NCBI GenBank assembly: GCA_947561395.2
Contig: OX387183.1
Location: 11,149,402-11,213,401 of the forward strand
DNA length: 64,000 nt
Direction: 5' to 3'
From: Buxus sempervirens
Lineage: Eukaryota > Streptophyta > Magnoliopsida > Buxales > Buxaceae
The notes beneath the pieces were generated by a model, which worked only from the letters and a program-made list of their open reading frames with translations, was not told the origin of the DNA and searched no databases. The position numbers and the translations under genes were made by a program. Below, in pieces: positions 1 to 10,882 of this stretch; position 1 is the first letter of the stretch; every line of letters starts with the position of its first letter.

Positions 1-1908
1 CAAATAAATCAGATAGTTTCATCTGACTCAATCAAAGTTTGATGTAAAAGATCTCTTAAGTGGGACCCTCCCACGGTTTCCAATCTTCTACTTCAAATTG
101 TTACATGTAAAGGCTTTCCATTTTGGCATGTCAAATATCAGGTAGTTTATTAAATTTCCTCAACCTTTATGCTACTAATACTTCTGACTCTAAACAATAT
201 GGTAACCAACTCTTTAAATCCAAACTAAGAGGTTGGAAACACCCACTAGCATAACTTGTAGCTATGCTCCATCAAATAGCTGATCAAACAAATAAACAGA
301 TATAAAACAAAAAGCTTTCGAAAAAAACTTGTGCTTTCTCCCATGTCTTATCAAGGTTTATTGCGAAGTAAAATCATGTTTATGAGATTGGATTAAACAT
401 TGCTAAGAAGTTTCATGTAATAATTTTGTATATCCAGTTGCAGTACAGTGTTGTCTCTATTTATTTCAAACATAGTATAGAAGAAGTGTCTATCATCCTT
501 GGTGTAAAGGGGGAGGCATCGCTAATTGTTGATCTACATAAGAGTTAAATTGTTCTGAAATGCTAGGATCTTGATGAGATTCAAAATGCAGGGAAAGTGT
601 TCTGCCCAAGTGCTTTACTTCCAAAATATCTGAAAAATAACTTATACTACTGTCTACCCTCTAAAATCTACTTCATCCAAAACAAAGAGGAGATCAAAGA
701 AAAATGAGACTGAAAATAATCAAAGAATGAGATATAGAGCAATCAAGACTATATTCGTCAATTTGCGGTTGTAGCAAGGCTACCAAAGAGCCGATTGATT
801 CTTGTCTTGGCAATTTTTTTTGAAGATGTCTAGATCTTCGCAATGTGTATTAACTAATCAATTATTGACAGAAAATAATAATTGTCACATCCAAAAAGGA
901 AAATTCATTTATTTGGATTCAAATTGTGAACAAAATTTTGGATTCAAAACAGAATTTTCATGGTGCAAAAAGAGTGATCGATTCCATAGAAAACATTCTC
1001 CAACAAAAGGCACGAATCTTAAAAGAAACCCAAAACGAACAAATAATAATCTTAACGTCTAAATGAAAAAAAGGAAACCCTAAAAAATCCTACCCTAATC
1101 CTAAAACAAAGATAAGCATCCAAAAGAATCACAGATCAAGTTACATACTCTTATCAAACGAAATCCGGATCCAACGATGGAATCGCCATTTCAAAATCAA
1201 AATTCGTAGGATGCAAAAAAATAAATAAAATGAGACACAAACATGCAAGCAAACAAAGAAACAAAATAACACAAACATGCCTTTCGATCTACTGAGAATA
1301 GCAGGCGTGCCATTTGATCCACTTAGTGTAGCGGTTGAAGGAAGACGTTCGGCAAGTGCTGAGCGTACGCAAGAATATATCACACAAAAAAAAATGGTTG
1401 AAATAGAGGGCGGCGTTATTGTTCTAATCGAATGAATTGCTCTGTAGTTTTAGTTTTGATCGATATAACAAAGACCGAAAAAAAAAAGCCACAAATGCAC
1501 CTTTTGATTGATCGACTGATTTTATCGGGCGTAGAATCCGATTGAACAAGGAAGCCGATTGGTGGGAGCTGAGGAGTTGCCCTAGATAAGTAGGTGTGCG
1601 CGATATCGATGAGAACGGAAAGTGCAACTCTGTTTTGATCATCTACACTTCTCCGATTTTAAGTTTTTGAGCCGGCGCGGGAAACAAAAGGCGCGTATTT
1701 GTCATGTGTTACAGCGGCGAAACTTAACAAGCACCGCAAATAACATTTTAATTGACACAAATAATTTAATAGGATTTTTTTTATTAATGTAAAATTTTTT
1801 TCTTTAACGGCAAACATTCAAGTACGCCACTACATGATATATATCGCGACATATATATTTATGTTCGTCGCAAAATTTGTATTGCTAAAAAATTAATTTT
1901 TTGTAGTG
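1..1908 (-). mobile_element. Terminal part of a CACTA-like DNA transposon (runs off left edge)
   Basis: The stretch ends at 1897-1908 with TTTTTTGTAGTG, the reverse complement of the CACTACAAAAAA start typical of plant CACTA elements. The last ~170 bp (1735-1908) resemble the terminal array at 50900-51269 (AAACATTMAAGTA-type units, then a shared 'catatatatttatgtygtc' stretch), so both ends belong to one family. LINE1 sequence follows directly at 1909. The interior (1-1734) contains only short ORFs that I do not believe code. By analogy with other CACTA elements this could be the promoter side of a transposase gene reading leftward, outside the window. The left end and the 3-bp TSD cannot be checked here. 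Confidence 0.6.
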
Positions 1909-2545
1909 CGAAGACATTTACAGGAAAGGAAAGAGGCATTACCCTTGGGCTCTAACCCTAGTTTCAGCAAGAAAGATGATCCAGTTGTCATATGAGTCCG
2001 AGTCGTGAACTTGCTCAATGAGGCCGATGCTCAATGAACCTGGGTTGTCGGGTCAGGACGTCAGATCATCTAATAATCTGGAGATTAGTACTTCTGACCC
2101 GGTTTCCTATATCAGGAGCTTAGATGTGGAGAATTCGTCTACTGGGGAACTGATTCTGGGCCTCTTAATAATAATGCTTTAGTACCTTTTACATTTCAAG
2201 CCCAACGAGCACAGAAGGCCGAAAACCCTCAATTGGGCTTAAATTTATTACTAACGAGTTTCTTTCCTGATAATATGCAACAATTCTTAGCCCAGTCAGG
2301 TACCCAAGTGGTGGCAAATCCGCATTTAGCAATAACCCACAAAGCAATGTCTAAGGAGAACAAAGAGTCAAGCTCGAAGATCCAGGGCTAACTCATATCC
2401 CGGGCAATCTGCTGAAGCTTCTTCCTCTTCATATAGCCTAGAAATGCCACCCAAACAAAATGTGGACTCCTCCAAAAAAAGAAAGCTTGTACAGGCAGTT
2501 GATTCCCTTATAGTTATAGACATCTTGGAAAACTCTCAACAATGA
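1909..2545 (+). pseudogene. LINE1 ORF1 C-terminal part (gag-like), degenerate
   Basis: The region matches the C-terminal part of LINE2 ORF1 (53243-53763, minus). Shared features are a stretch reading ANPHLAIT (LINE2: ATPHLVIT) and a KRKL followed by ...IDI/...RDI just before the stop. Frame breaks occur throughout, for example a stop after SSSKIQG near 2390. The ORF1 stop TGA (2543-2545) overlaps the ORF2 ATG (2542-2544) as ATGA, exactly as in LINE2. Plant L1 ORF1 proteins carry a DUF4283 domain and a zinc knuckle; those parts lie upstream and have been lost to the CACTA-like element. Confidence 0.6.
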
Positions 2546-2565
2546 GAGTTCTTTTTTGGAATTGC
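2542..2565 (+). pseudogene. LINE1 ORF2 start (first residues of endonuclease)
   Basis: ATG at 2542 begins MRVLFWNC, the conserved first strand of the APE-type endonuclease of plant LINEs (LINE2 reads MKVLFWNC at 53246, minus). The frame is cut after the cysteine codon by the LTR at 2566 and resumes at 8240. The ATTGC target duplication lies inside this codon stretch. Confidence 0.75.
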
Positions 2566-3117
2566 TGTAAAACCCCGAATTTTGGATAATAATTAAGACA
2601 TAAATAAATAAAAGAAAATAGGGGTTCGACTATGGTGGAAATAAAAGAATGAAAATTTAGAGGATTGATAATTCAAATAAATAATAATTTGTAAATAAAA
2701 GAGAATTTTCAAAGGAAATCAATTTAGGAGAAGAAAAGGGTATTTTAGTAAATTCCAAATGGGCAATTGGTGAACTAAATTATTAAATAAGTAATAGAAT
2801 TGGAAAATAGAAGTTTAAAACTTATTGGGTTAAGTTTGAAGTTGAATAGTAATAATTATAGCCTAAAAGAAAGGAAAAAGGGCAATTGGATAATTATACT
2901 TAATTAGTGGCCTTAATTTGGAGAAAAAGTGACTAAATGGGGTGTTTAGGTAATATTTAGAAATAGATATAAAATATGAACGAAAATTTGATAAAGGAAG
3001 GAGTTTAGTTAATAAGGGACTTAATAGGTAAATTACTAAAAGAGAATTAGAAGGAGGAAAGATAGTAGGAATTAATTAGAAGGTTTCCTAACCCTAATAT
3101 AACTCATCTAAGGTTTG

Positions 3118-3127
3118 TCTATTTAAG
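3118..3127 (+). promoter_or_regulatory. Putative TATA box of LTR X
   Basis: TCTATTTAAG is followed by a leader-like stretch (GTTTAGGGTTTCTTC) before a purine-rich region. This is consistent with the LTR U3/R boundary, but it is a sequence guess only. Confidence 0.35.
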
Positions 3128-6100
3128 TAAGTCATTAAAGCAAGTTTAGGGTTTCTTCTATTCAAGTTATATAGAGGAAAATGAGGAGAAAAAGGTAGCT
3201 CCTATGTTTGGAAAATATAGAGAGAGAGAAGGAAGAAAATATAAAGAACACAAGAGAAATAAGCTGTTGCTAAAACCTCTGACCAGCAACCATCAAACTT
3301 AGATCGGAAGAGATCCAGCCGTTGGATTGACCTCAAATTTGGAGGTTTTGTTTATGACTGGTAGGACTACAATCTGAACGGTAAAAATCTTATTTGGAGA
3401 ACCCTAGGTTGGTGCGAAAAATAACAGAAGTGCAGATTCAATTCGGGATACAAGAGAAGATGGATTTTTGCATGATAAAGCAAGTAGCAATCACTTGAAA
3501 ACTAGAGGAACCACATGATTTCGGTGTTTTAGATTTGTTTCTGATTGATTTGATTAGACGAGAATATATTTCATGGTTACGTTTGGTTTTCATCAATGAG
3601 TTTTCATGTTTTTGAAAGAAAAGTATAAAAGTATTGAAGAATTTAGGTTTGATCTTTGTAGATGACCAAGGAATTGCAATTTATTGATACAAATAAGGCT
3701 AGGGTGTTGAAGGTGTGATTTAAGTTCATAAGAAATAAATTTTGAACAATTAAAAATGAAGAAATAACCCAAAAATCATAAAATTGGAAAATCTTAAGAA
3801 TCTGCTGAAATTTGCACGGGTGCTCAACAGATAGCCTGAGGAACCATGTTGAGTGACCTAAGTAAATTCTTAATATTTGGGGATTTTAAGTATAAATTAA
3901 TGATTAATAATTTTTCCTAGTAATTTAGTTATTGTAACACTTGTATAGGAGTTAAATTGATGTGTAGGAACTGACGGAATTTAATTTGGTATTAAAACTA
4001 ATAATTTGGAACAATGAATGCAATTGGGTGTCTTAAAGGACAAGGTTTTGGAAATAGTGGATTAGATTTAGTTAAACATAAATTTGGGGATTGAAACCAA
4101 CTTTTAAGCTTCAATATGGGTCTGTGTGATCTTCTAAAAGTGAAAAATAACAGTAATTACAAAATCTAATACCTTAGGTGTTAAATACAGAAGTGGGGCA
4201 TTAATAAATAATTTAATTAGGGAAGTTTTAGTCAAGTCATAGGAATCTTATTTTTGCTCATGAATGTGAACTATAACTTGTATAAACTATTAATAATTAT
4301 GTTTTGGGTGCCTTAGTATTTATGGAATCTGGTTTGGAGATTTATTCGTGGTTTTGATTGTGTTTTCTTAATGTGATTGATTTCGGGTTAAGAAGAATGA
4401 GACATGTATATCACTTGAAATTGAGTTATTGATTTGTGATCATGGTTTATGGATATCTGTGAGACATGGAAATGTTATCTAGGATGACTTCCGATATCGT
4501 CACGCAGGGATCAATAAAAATAAAGAGTCGCTACCATCCAGGTTAAGGTGTGAATGGACACCAAAGGGTTCATAAAAGCCAAATAGAGCCAAAGTAGCTC
4601 TAATACAAGGAAAAAATCCAGAGATCAGGTAAGGGGAATTATTTATGAGCGGGGGAAGGTGTTAGGCACCCCCACTCATCCATCTAAGACGGTTGCCACA
4701 TGCTTGCTCATGCTAAGGATTGTTTGCTAATCAAAATAGACAAAGGTTGCTTAAAAGTAAGCAAAATGTAAGTGATTATTCCACATGAGTAGTCCAATGA
4801 GTTTAATCTCTCCTCAGGGATATATCACTTTAGAACTTCATGAGTGAAGGAAAATCCAAGTAAAATTTGAAGCAAGACCAAATGCAAGGCAAATCTGGAA
4901 AAATCAGATTATGAGAACTTGAAAGCTTTCGATTAACCATAACTCACTCAATTTAAATCCAAATCCAATGAAACCAAAGCCATTTGAAAACTGGTATATA
5001 GTAGAGTACACAGTAAAAAATTCAGCTCAATCCGATTTAAAACGAGAGAGAAATCCACATCTGAAATCTGTTGCTATAACTCGGAAAAAGTGGTGAGTAG
5101 GCATTTTCAAAGTCTTATTCGTGGAGTTTGGCTCAATAAAAATCCATGAAAATTTGCATGGAAGAAGTATGTTGTGCCATCTTTCCAAAGAAATAAGTCT
5201 CACACCAAACTCTATCCAGATGTGGCTTGTGTGCTCTCTTGAACAGGCCTAGAAGACCACAGATTAGCTCTGGACTATGCCAGCGAGCAGCTCTGAGTCA
5301 ATCAAGCACACAAGGCACAAATCAGATCAAAATCTGCTGAAACCAATTGGAAATGAAAATATACTTCTCAAGGAAAACTCAGAAACTGAAATCACTCGAA
5401 ACGGATTAAAACTGAGCAAATGGTGCACCATCAAAGCGGTAAGTTCAGCAATCTGGGCTGAACTGACTTACAGACTTTGAACAGACGGTGTCAAAAATTG
5501 GCTTCATAAAAATGAATGAAAATTTCCAGATACAAATTAGGCTTTCCCATCTATCACATGTCTTTGGAATCACTCAAAAATTCATCCGGATGAAGTTATG
5601 AGCATTCTAAGACATGGTACAGATGCTGACCTGTTTTGAAAAACTTTGAGTAAAAGTGTGAGACCAGTGCATGTGTGCAAGTGGATTCGACAAAAATAAC
5701 TTGAAATCATGAAAAACAACTCATGAAGTCCTAGAAATTCATTCTAAGGCAAGAGATCTCAGATTTTCCATATTGAGCATGGAGAATCCAAGATCTAGCC
5801 TATTTGATGCAAAACAGTGAAAAAGTGTGTGATATTGGTAAAAACACATATCTAGGAGAAAATTAAAATCCATTGCTATTGAGAGCATGGATCATGTTGA
5901 TTTCTCCAGATTCAAATAGCACAAATAATCAGCATATAAAAATAATATGCAAATCATTCAAGGTAGGTTCTAGCCTAAAGGATCCATTCCATCTTTCTTT
6001 TCCCAAGGCTCTCTCTTCACGTTTTACGGCTAGAGAGGATTCCCAGGTGCTTTGGAAGAGGTTTGGGGCTTGCAAACAATCACCAAATGGCCTTACACTA

Positions 6101-6266
6101 TAGAAAGGTAGAAGTTGGGAGTTGAAATGTAAAGGAGAAGCAAGAAATGAAATGAAGCTTTACCTTTAGTAGCTTGGGCCTTGAGTAGACAATCCAGCAG
6201 AGTTTCTCTTCTTCTTGCAGAGCTTCTAAGCTTCAAATTATCAGCCATTTGCAAGAGGAGGACCCC

Positions 6267-6276
6267 TCTATTTATA
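6267..6276 (-). promoter_or_regulatory. TATA box of solo LTR A (minus strand)
   Basis: Read on minus this is CCTATAAATAG. The same box occurs at equivalent places in copies B (12758-12769), C (16683-16692) and D (24852-24861), always followed in the transcription direction by a leader encoding MAD/MAN-like short ORFs. Conservation across four copies is the main support. Confidence 0.6.
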
Positions 6277-6482
6277 GGCAAAGCCAAGGGTAGAAGAGTC
6301 CCAAGGGTATGCCAAAAAAGCCTTCTAGATTATTCCAATTCTCCTTAAAGGCTTGAATTGGAGTAATTTAGCAAGTTTCGGAGGGTGAAATAGCTAGGGA
6401 ATTCAAGTCCCTGAGAGAGAGGTAATATGCGTAAATAAGGCTCAGAAATCAAGCCATTTCACAAATCCCCGAAATAGCCAAA

Positions 6483-6755
6483 ACCGCATACACAGTGCGG
6501 TTTCCACAGAACCGTCACTATATGTGCAGTTTCTATGCAAATTCATCTCAACAGCACATACAGGGCGGTTCCAATTCAGTTACGCTCGTCATGATTGCTG
6601 TCGACATGTCTCAACGGCCGAAGCTTCCGAAAGCCACGTGGCAGCCCACGCGATAAGCATGAATATCAACCGTGCTGTATATATGGTTGCAACCGTATAT
6701 ACAGGGCGGTTGAGACCAAATTCTCAAAAACCGCACATATACTACGGTCAGCACA
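6483..6755. repeat. U3 array of AACCGC/GCGGTT motifs in LTR A
   Basis: At least six copies of AACCGC or GCGGTT occur, separated by CATATACAG-like spacers. The same motif type fills the matching place in copy D (25063-25330). Copies B and C carry unrelated palindromic words there instead. Position ~200 bp upstream of the LTR TATA suggests enhancer-like modules (inference). Confidence 0.6.
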
Positions 6756-6793
6756 TTTTTGGTTGGTTTTGAGCCTTAATTGCACAGGCCAGG

Positions 6794-6875
6794 CTTATTT
6801 ACATGTAATATCGTTTAAGTAAATGTCCTCGTATTTTTTAATCTCCATTTACTTAAGATATTACATATAAATAAG
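6794..6875. repeat. Foldback (about 30-bp arms) inside LTR A
   Basis: CTTATTTACATGTAATATC...TTTAAGTAAATG is followed by its inverted copy CATTTACTTAA...GATATTACATATAAATAAG across a loop of ~20 nt. The same foldback is in LTR B (13068-13149) and LTR E (55756-55839) but not in C or D. It may be a small foldback/MITE insertion or a subfamily-specific LTR structure. Confidence 0.7.
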
Positions 6876-8239
6876 CAAACACCCCCCCCCCCCCATTTGA
6901 ATCCATTAAAAATAGTTCCAGATCCAAATTCCAAGTGAATAAAAAGTCAACTTTCCAGTTCCAGGCTAAATTCTGGTTTTTCAGGTCCGGTAAAAAGATT
7001 CAACATGTTGATACAAAGGTATTTATCAAGATTAAAAATCTCAAAAAATTCATTTATGCAATAACATTGCTAAAAACCTAATTACCGGGAAAAATTATCT
7101 TCAAATCTTGCTTTAAAAAATATTTCATTTTCTGGGGTCAAAAGTCAACAAAATTCAACCCGAAAAAGTTTGACTTTGCATAAAAGATTGAATTCGGGCC
7201 TTTTCCTTTGCGGCTTTGGATTCAAATGGGTTAAGGATCTTAAACCCAATGCTAAGAATTGAAAATTCTAATAAAATATTTCTCTCCTTCAAGACTTATA
7301 AAAAATCGTGCGATTTTGGGGTGTCTACAATATCGCATATAAATTGGTAATCAATTGTAAATAGAATAAATTGTTTTACGTGTGAGTTGTGTCTAGCAGG
7401 CATAGCTGTATATGGATCCATAGGCTAAGCTAGATAGTGGAGGGGTACTTATTTTGGGTTGATCACTCCCATTTGCGCTCGAGCTTCCTTTGTAAGTTAG
7501 TTTGTATTTGGGGGGACTTCATGTTTATAGGGTCTCATTTTGAGCCGTTATTGCTGATGAGTACCCTGTATGTGCGGATAAGCGGCCAACTCCATGTATT
7601 GATTAAGGTGTTGCATGCTGGTGGTTCATGCCGAACTTTGTGAGTTTCGTGCGTAATAAGTCAATGACTACGCCTCTTATCTCAGTTATTATACGGGTTT
7701 GAGGGTCTTAGTAGCTTCGCTTATAAGACGCATGGTGGCATAGCAATGAAGAGTATTTGTTCAAAGACTTATCTTGCTTCATGAGTCCTGTGATGTCATA
7801 TATGGTTTTCTGTATATTTTGTCGTTTATATTGAAATTGTATACTTGGACTTGAATTATTACTTTTGCTTTGGTTTATCGTTATACCTCATGACTATTTC
7901 TTAAATTAGACTGTTTAATTGCATGCACCTTGTTACTTGTTGAGATATAAATATCACTTCCGTTTTTATCTAATTTTTAGGTATGCGTTGGAGAGATCGT
8001 CATGTCTGGGGTAATAAGCACATGGGTTGAATTGTGACTGTAAACTTAGAATTATTTCAGAATAAAGAGATTTTCATTGTAAATTAATTTGATTAAATTG
8101 AATTAAATATGCTATGCTTCCAATGGTACTCTGATATAAATAAAAGTTTTAAATTTCGCATAAAATTTTAGTTTGTTTTGACTCACAAATTTTAGTAACA
8201 CTCCGGGTTTGGTTGTTGAACTGGATTCGGGGTGTTACA

Positions 8240-9006
8240 ATTGCAATGACTTAGGATGGGCAACTACTCATGCCCACCTCAAAGACATCTTTTTGTATCA
8301 TTGTCCTCACCTTCTTCTTCTTTCTGAGACTTTTGCTCAGCATAAACTCTCTCACTATGTAGCAAAAAAATTACATATGGTTAATTCTTTTGTTCTTCCA
8401 GCTTCTGATTGTCGTGAAGGCTTTTTAGTTTTGTGGGTGCAGGAAATAACAATGCAATCCTACAATTCCTGGTCGATCACCCTCTTTGTTTCTCATGAGG
8501 ATAAGTCTTGGTTGCTAGTTTTTGTCCATGCAAGCAGCAGAATCTATTCTCAGATAACGCAATGATAGTTTTTGGCATCACAGATGCGGGAGTTTTTGTC
8601 AACATGGATTCTATGTGGTGACTTCAATGCCATGAGATATGCATCTGATAAGAGAGGGGGTAATGCTGTGAGCCAATGCCAATTGGAATGCTTTCAGTCC
8701 TTGGATTCTTGTAACCTGATTGAAATTCCTATGCGAGGACCTCAGTTTACATGGTGTAACCGTCAACAAGGGTCTTGACGTATTTCAAAAAAGATTGATA
8801 GAGCGTTTATTTCTGATGATTTGTTGGATCCATTTCCACACCCAGTCCTATATTCACAGCATATATTTGCCTCGGATCAATGTCCTTTACTTCTTCACCT
8901 TACCAATGAGAAGAGAATTAGTAGAAAGCCATTTTGGTTTGAAGCCTTCTGGGTAAGGGAGGAATCATGTGTGGAAGTTATTGAGCAATCAAGGAGCCAG
9001 CATTGA
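8240..9006 (+). pseudogene. LINE1 ORF2: endonuclease domain, degenerate
   Basis: Continues from MRVLFWNC with NDLGWATTHAHL, then LLLLSETFA (catalytic-type SET/E region), DCREGFLVLW, FVHASS, WILCGDFNAMR (GDFN motif), FTWCNRQ (R/N-rich loop) and SDQCPLLL (SDH-type motif with Q in place of H). These follow the order of the APE-like endonuclease of plant L1 elements, which nicks target DNA to prime reverse transcription. Stops follow SQITQ (8563), RQQGS (8776) and RSQH (9004), so the frame is broken. Confidence 0.8.
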
Positions 9007-10500
9007 GTGGCCATTTCTATCAAAGCTTCATGCATTGGCTACAGATTTAAAGAGGTGGAACAGAAATGTGGTTGGGAATATCCATGAGAAAAAGAGAGTC
9101 CTTATGAATCAATTGCAACAAATTCAATTGCGTTTGCTTCAATCTTCAGAGCCTTTGCTTGTGAAAGAAGAAGCTAGGATACAAAAGCAGTATGCTAAGG
9201 TTTTATTGCAGGAAGAAACTTTTTGGCTTCAGAAGTCTCGGGTTAATTGGCTACGGGAGGGGGACCAGAACATGAGCTTCTTTCATTGGACCACTTTGAT
9301 TAGAAGGCACACAAACTTTATACAAACTTTGAAGGATGATGCCAACAACGAAATCTCGGAGCCTAAAGCTTTGGAAAGGTTAATTCTTACTCATTTTCAG
9401 GACTTATATGAAGCTGAACCTGTTGTATCAAATTATGATTTGCCTGGACTTATTCAACCTATTAATACTATGGAACAAAATGATTGGATTTCACGTATCC
9501 CCTCACCTACGGAAATCTGGGATTATGTTAGAGGAATGGGAGCCTTAAAATGCCCTGGTCCGGATGGATTTCAGGGCATTTTTTATCATACATATTGGTC
9601 TATAGTAGGACAAGATGTCATAAATATGGTACAATATTTCTTCATCATAGGTCATCTCCCAAGGAATCTAAATCACACTTATATTGTCCTAATTCCGGAA
9701 GGTCAACATTCACGTAGAATCAAAGATTTCAGACCAATAAGTTTATGTAACTTTTCATATAAAGTTATATAAAAAATATTGGTCAATAGAATTAGACCCT
9801 TGCTTAAGGAGCTAATATCTCCTAATCAAATGGCTTTTGTCCCAAAGAGAGATATTCGAGATAGCATCTTAATTCATCATGAAATATCTCATCTCTTTCA
9901 CAAACAGAAAAAGCCAAACAAAACAAGGTCTGAGAATCTTCTCAATAAAGGCATGTATGCCTTAAAGTTGGATTTCACTAAGGCCTAAGATAGAATTAGC
10001 TGGACTTTTTTTACGTAAGGTCCTACATGCTTTTGGCTTTTCTAATAAAGTGGTTAGCCTTCTTATGGAATGTGTGTCATCGGTTTCTTACAGTATTTTA
10101 TTTAATGGGAAACCTGTTGGTAACTTTGCAGCTAGCTGTGGATTGTGACAGGGGGATCCCCTATCCCCCTTTTTTTTTATTCTTTGCCAACAAGTACTCT
10201 CTCTATCTATACTAAGGGCTGAAGCGGATGGCAGATTTAGGGGCATTTCTCTAAGATGTGGTGGATTAACCATTTCACACCTCATGAATGCAGATGACCT
10301 GAACAGTTACGGCTTCATATCAGAAAGAGAAGCGCATGCTCTTTGGTGTATTATACAACGGTATGACATTGAATCAGGTCAGAGTATAAACAAGCAGAAA
10401 TCTTCCCTTTATTTTAGCCGCAATACTTCCAAGCAGAGAAGGGTAAGTATTAGAAGATTATTTAATATTCCTGTTTCTAAAACCCAAGATTAATATCTGG
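8969..10500 (+). pseudogene. LINE1 ORF2: reverse transcriptase domain, degenerate
   Basis: The longest open piece (8969-9772) covers the linker (WLREGDQNMSFFH) and RT motifs 0-2: GMGALKCPGPDGFQG, IVLIPEG, DFRPISLCNF. After a stop (in SYKVI*KIL) it continues as NRIRPLL...SPNQMAFVPKRDI...ALKLDFTKA (motif A aspartate) at 9779-9985. The 10000-10260 part is shifted between frames. The catalytic box near 10285 reads NADD rather than FADD/YADD; the two aspartates remain. Several stops and frameshifts exclude activity. Confidence 0.82.
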
Positions 10501-10882
10501 GAGTCCCAGTTATTCACAAGAGGCCTCAAATTCATGAGTTCTCAGAAATCCTGTCAAGAATGGCCTCACGTATGGCAGGTTGGAAGTCCAAATTGCTGTC
10601 CCAAATGGGGAGGCTTACTCTCATCAACTCGGTCTTGAATTCTCAAACTCTCCATATCATGAGTTGTTTCCAGTTACCCATGGGTATTATAAATAAGATT
10701 GACAGCCTTGGTAGATCTTTCTTTTGGAACTCTAGCAATGAAACTAGGACTGTTCATACTATTTGTTGGGAGAAAGTGACACTACCTCGGAAATTTGGTG
10801 GTTTGGGCATAAGAAGACCATTGTCGATGAATAAGGCTTTAATTCTTAAACAAGCCTGGAGATTAGCAACGGAGTCAGATGG
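10501..10882 (+). pseudogene. LINE1 ORF2: RT thumb/connection segment
   Basis: Reads YLGVPVIHKRP, then MAGWKSKLLSQMGRLTLINSVL and KVTLPRKFGGLGIRRP, the standard post-RT stretch of plant LINEs ('W..k.LS.aGr..LI.sVL' and 'P...GGLGir'). It is cut at RLATESDG by LTR B. The duplicated GATGG restores the codons DG at 13608-13612, where the frame continues LWVKLMKDKY. Confidence 0.8.

Larger units (their letters stand above)
4458..7329 (-). mobile_element. Solo LTR 'A' (family of four), nested in LTR X
   Basis: Begins TGTGAGACATGG and ends GGTGTCTACA; flanked by a perfect 5-bp duplication ATATC (4453-4457 and 7330-7334). Length 2872 bp with no coding capacity. It shares with copies B, C and D the block GAGTCGC(C/T)ACCATCC near the left end, GGTGTTAGGCACCC around 4660, and a TATA box on the minus strand at 6267-6276 (CTATTTATAGG read on plus). 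Transcription would therefore run right to left. Upstream of that TATA lies an array of AACCGC...GCGGTT motifs (6483-6755), then a ~30-bp-arm foldback and a 13-C tract. A long-LTR gypsy of the Tat/Ogre kind is my guess. Confidence 0.88.
2566..8239 (+). mobile_element. Long gypsy-like LTR 'X' (probably solo LTR), inserted in LINE1 ORF2
   Basis: It starts TGTAAAACCCCGAATTTT and ends ATTCGGGGTGTTACA, so the ends form near-perfect inverted repeats with TG...CA. It is flanked by the perfect 5-bp duplication ATTGC (2561-2565 and 8240-8244). Without the nested LTR 'A' it is about 2.8 kb. I see no gag/pol ORF and no second copy of its start, so a solo LTR is the simplest reading. The TGTAACACCCC/GGGGTGTTACA end type and the length suit Tekay/Del-type chromovirus LTRs (inference). 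A TATA-like CTATTTAAG at 3119-3127 and a purine-rich leader support plus orientation. Confidence 0.8.

Noticed and set aside
802..1642. Open frames at 802-1062 (+), 1141-1383 (-) and 1424-1642 (-)
   Set aside because: No domain or coding-like composition; they lie in the terminal region of a CACTA-like element and are of chance length for AT-rich DNA.
4500..4560. GAGTCGC(C/T)ACC block in LTRs A-D as a tRNA-Arg-type primer-binding site (TGGCGACTC on minus)
   Set aside because: It lies inside the TSD-defined LTR borders in all four copies, so it cannot be an internal PBS here, though it may hint at Tat/Ogre ancestry.
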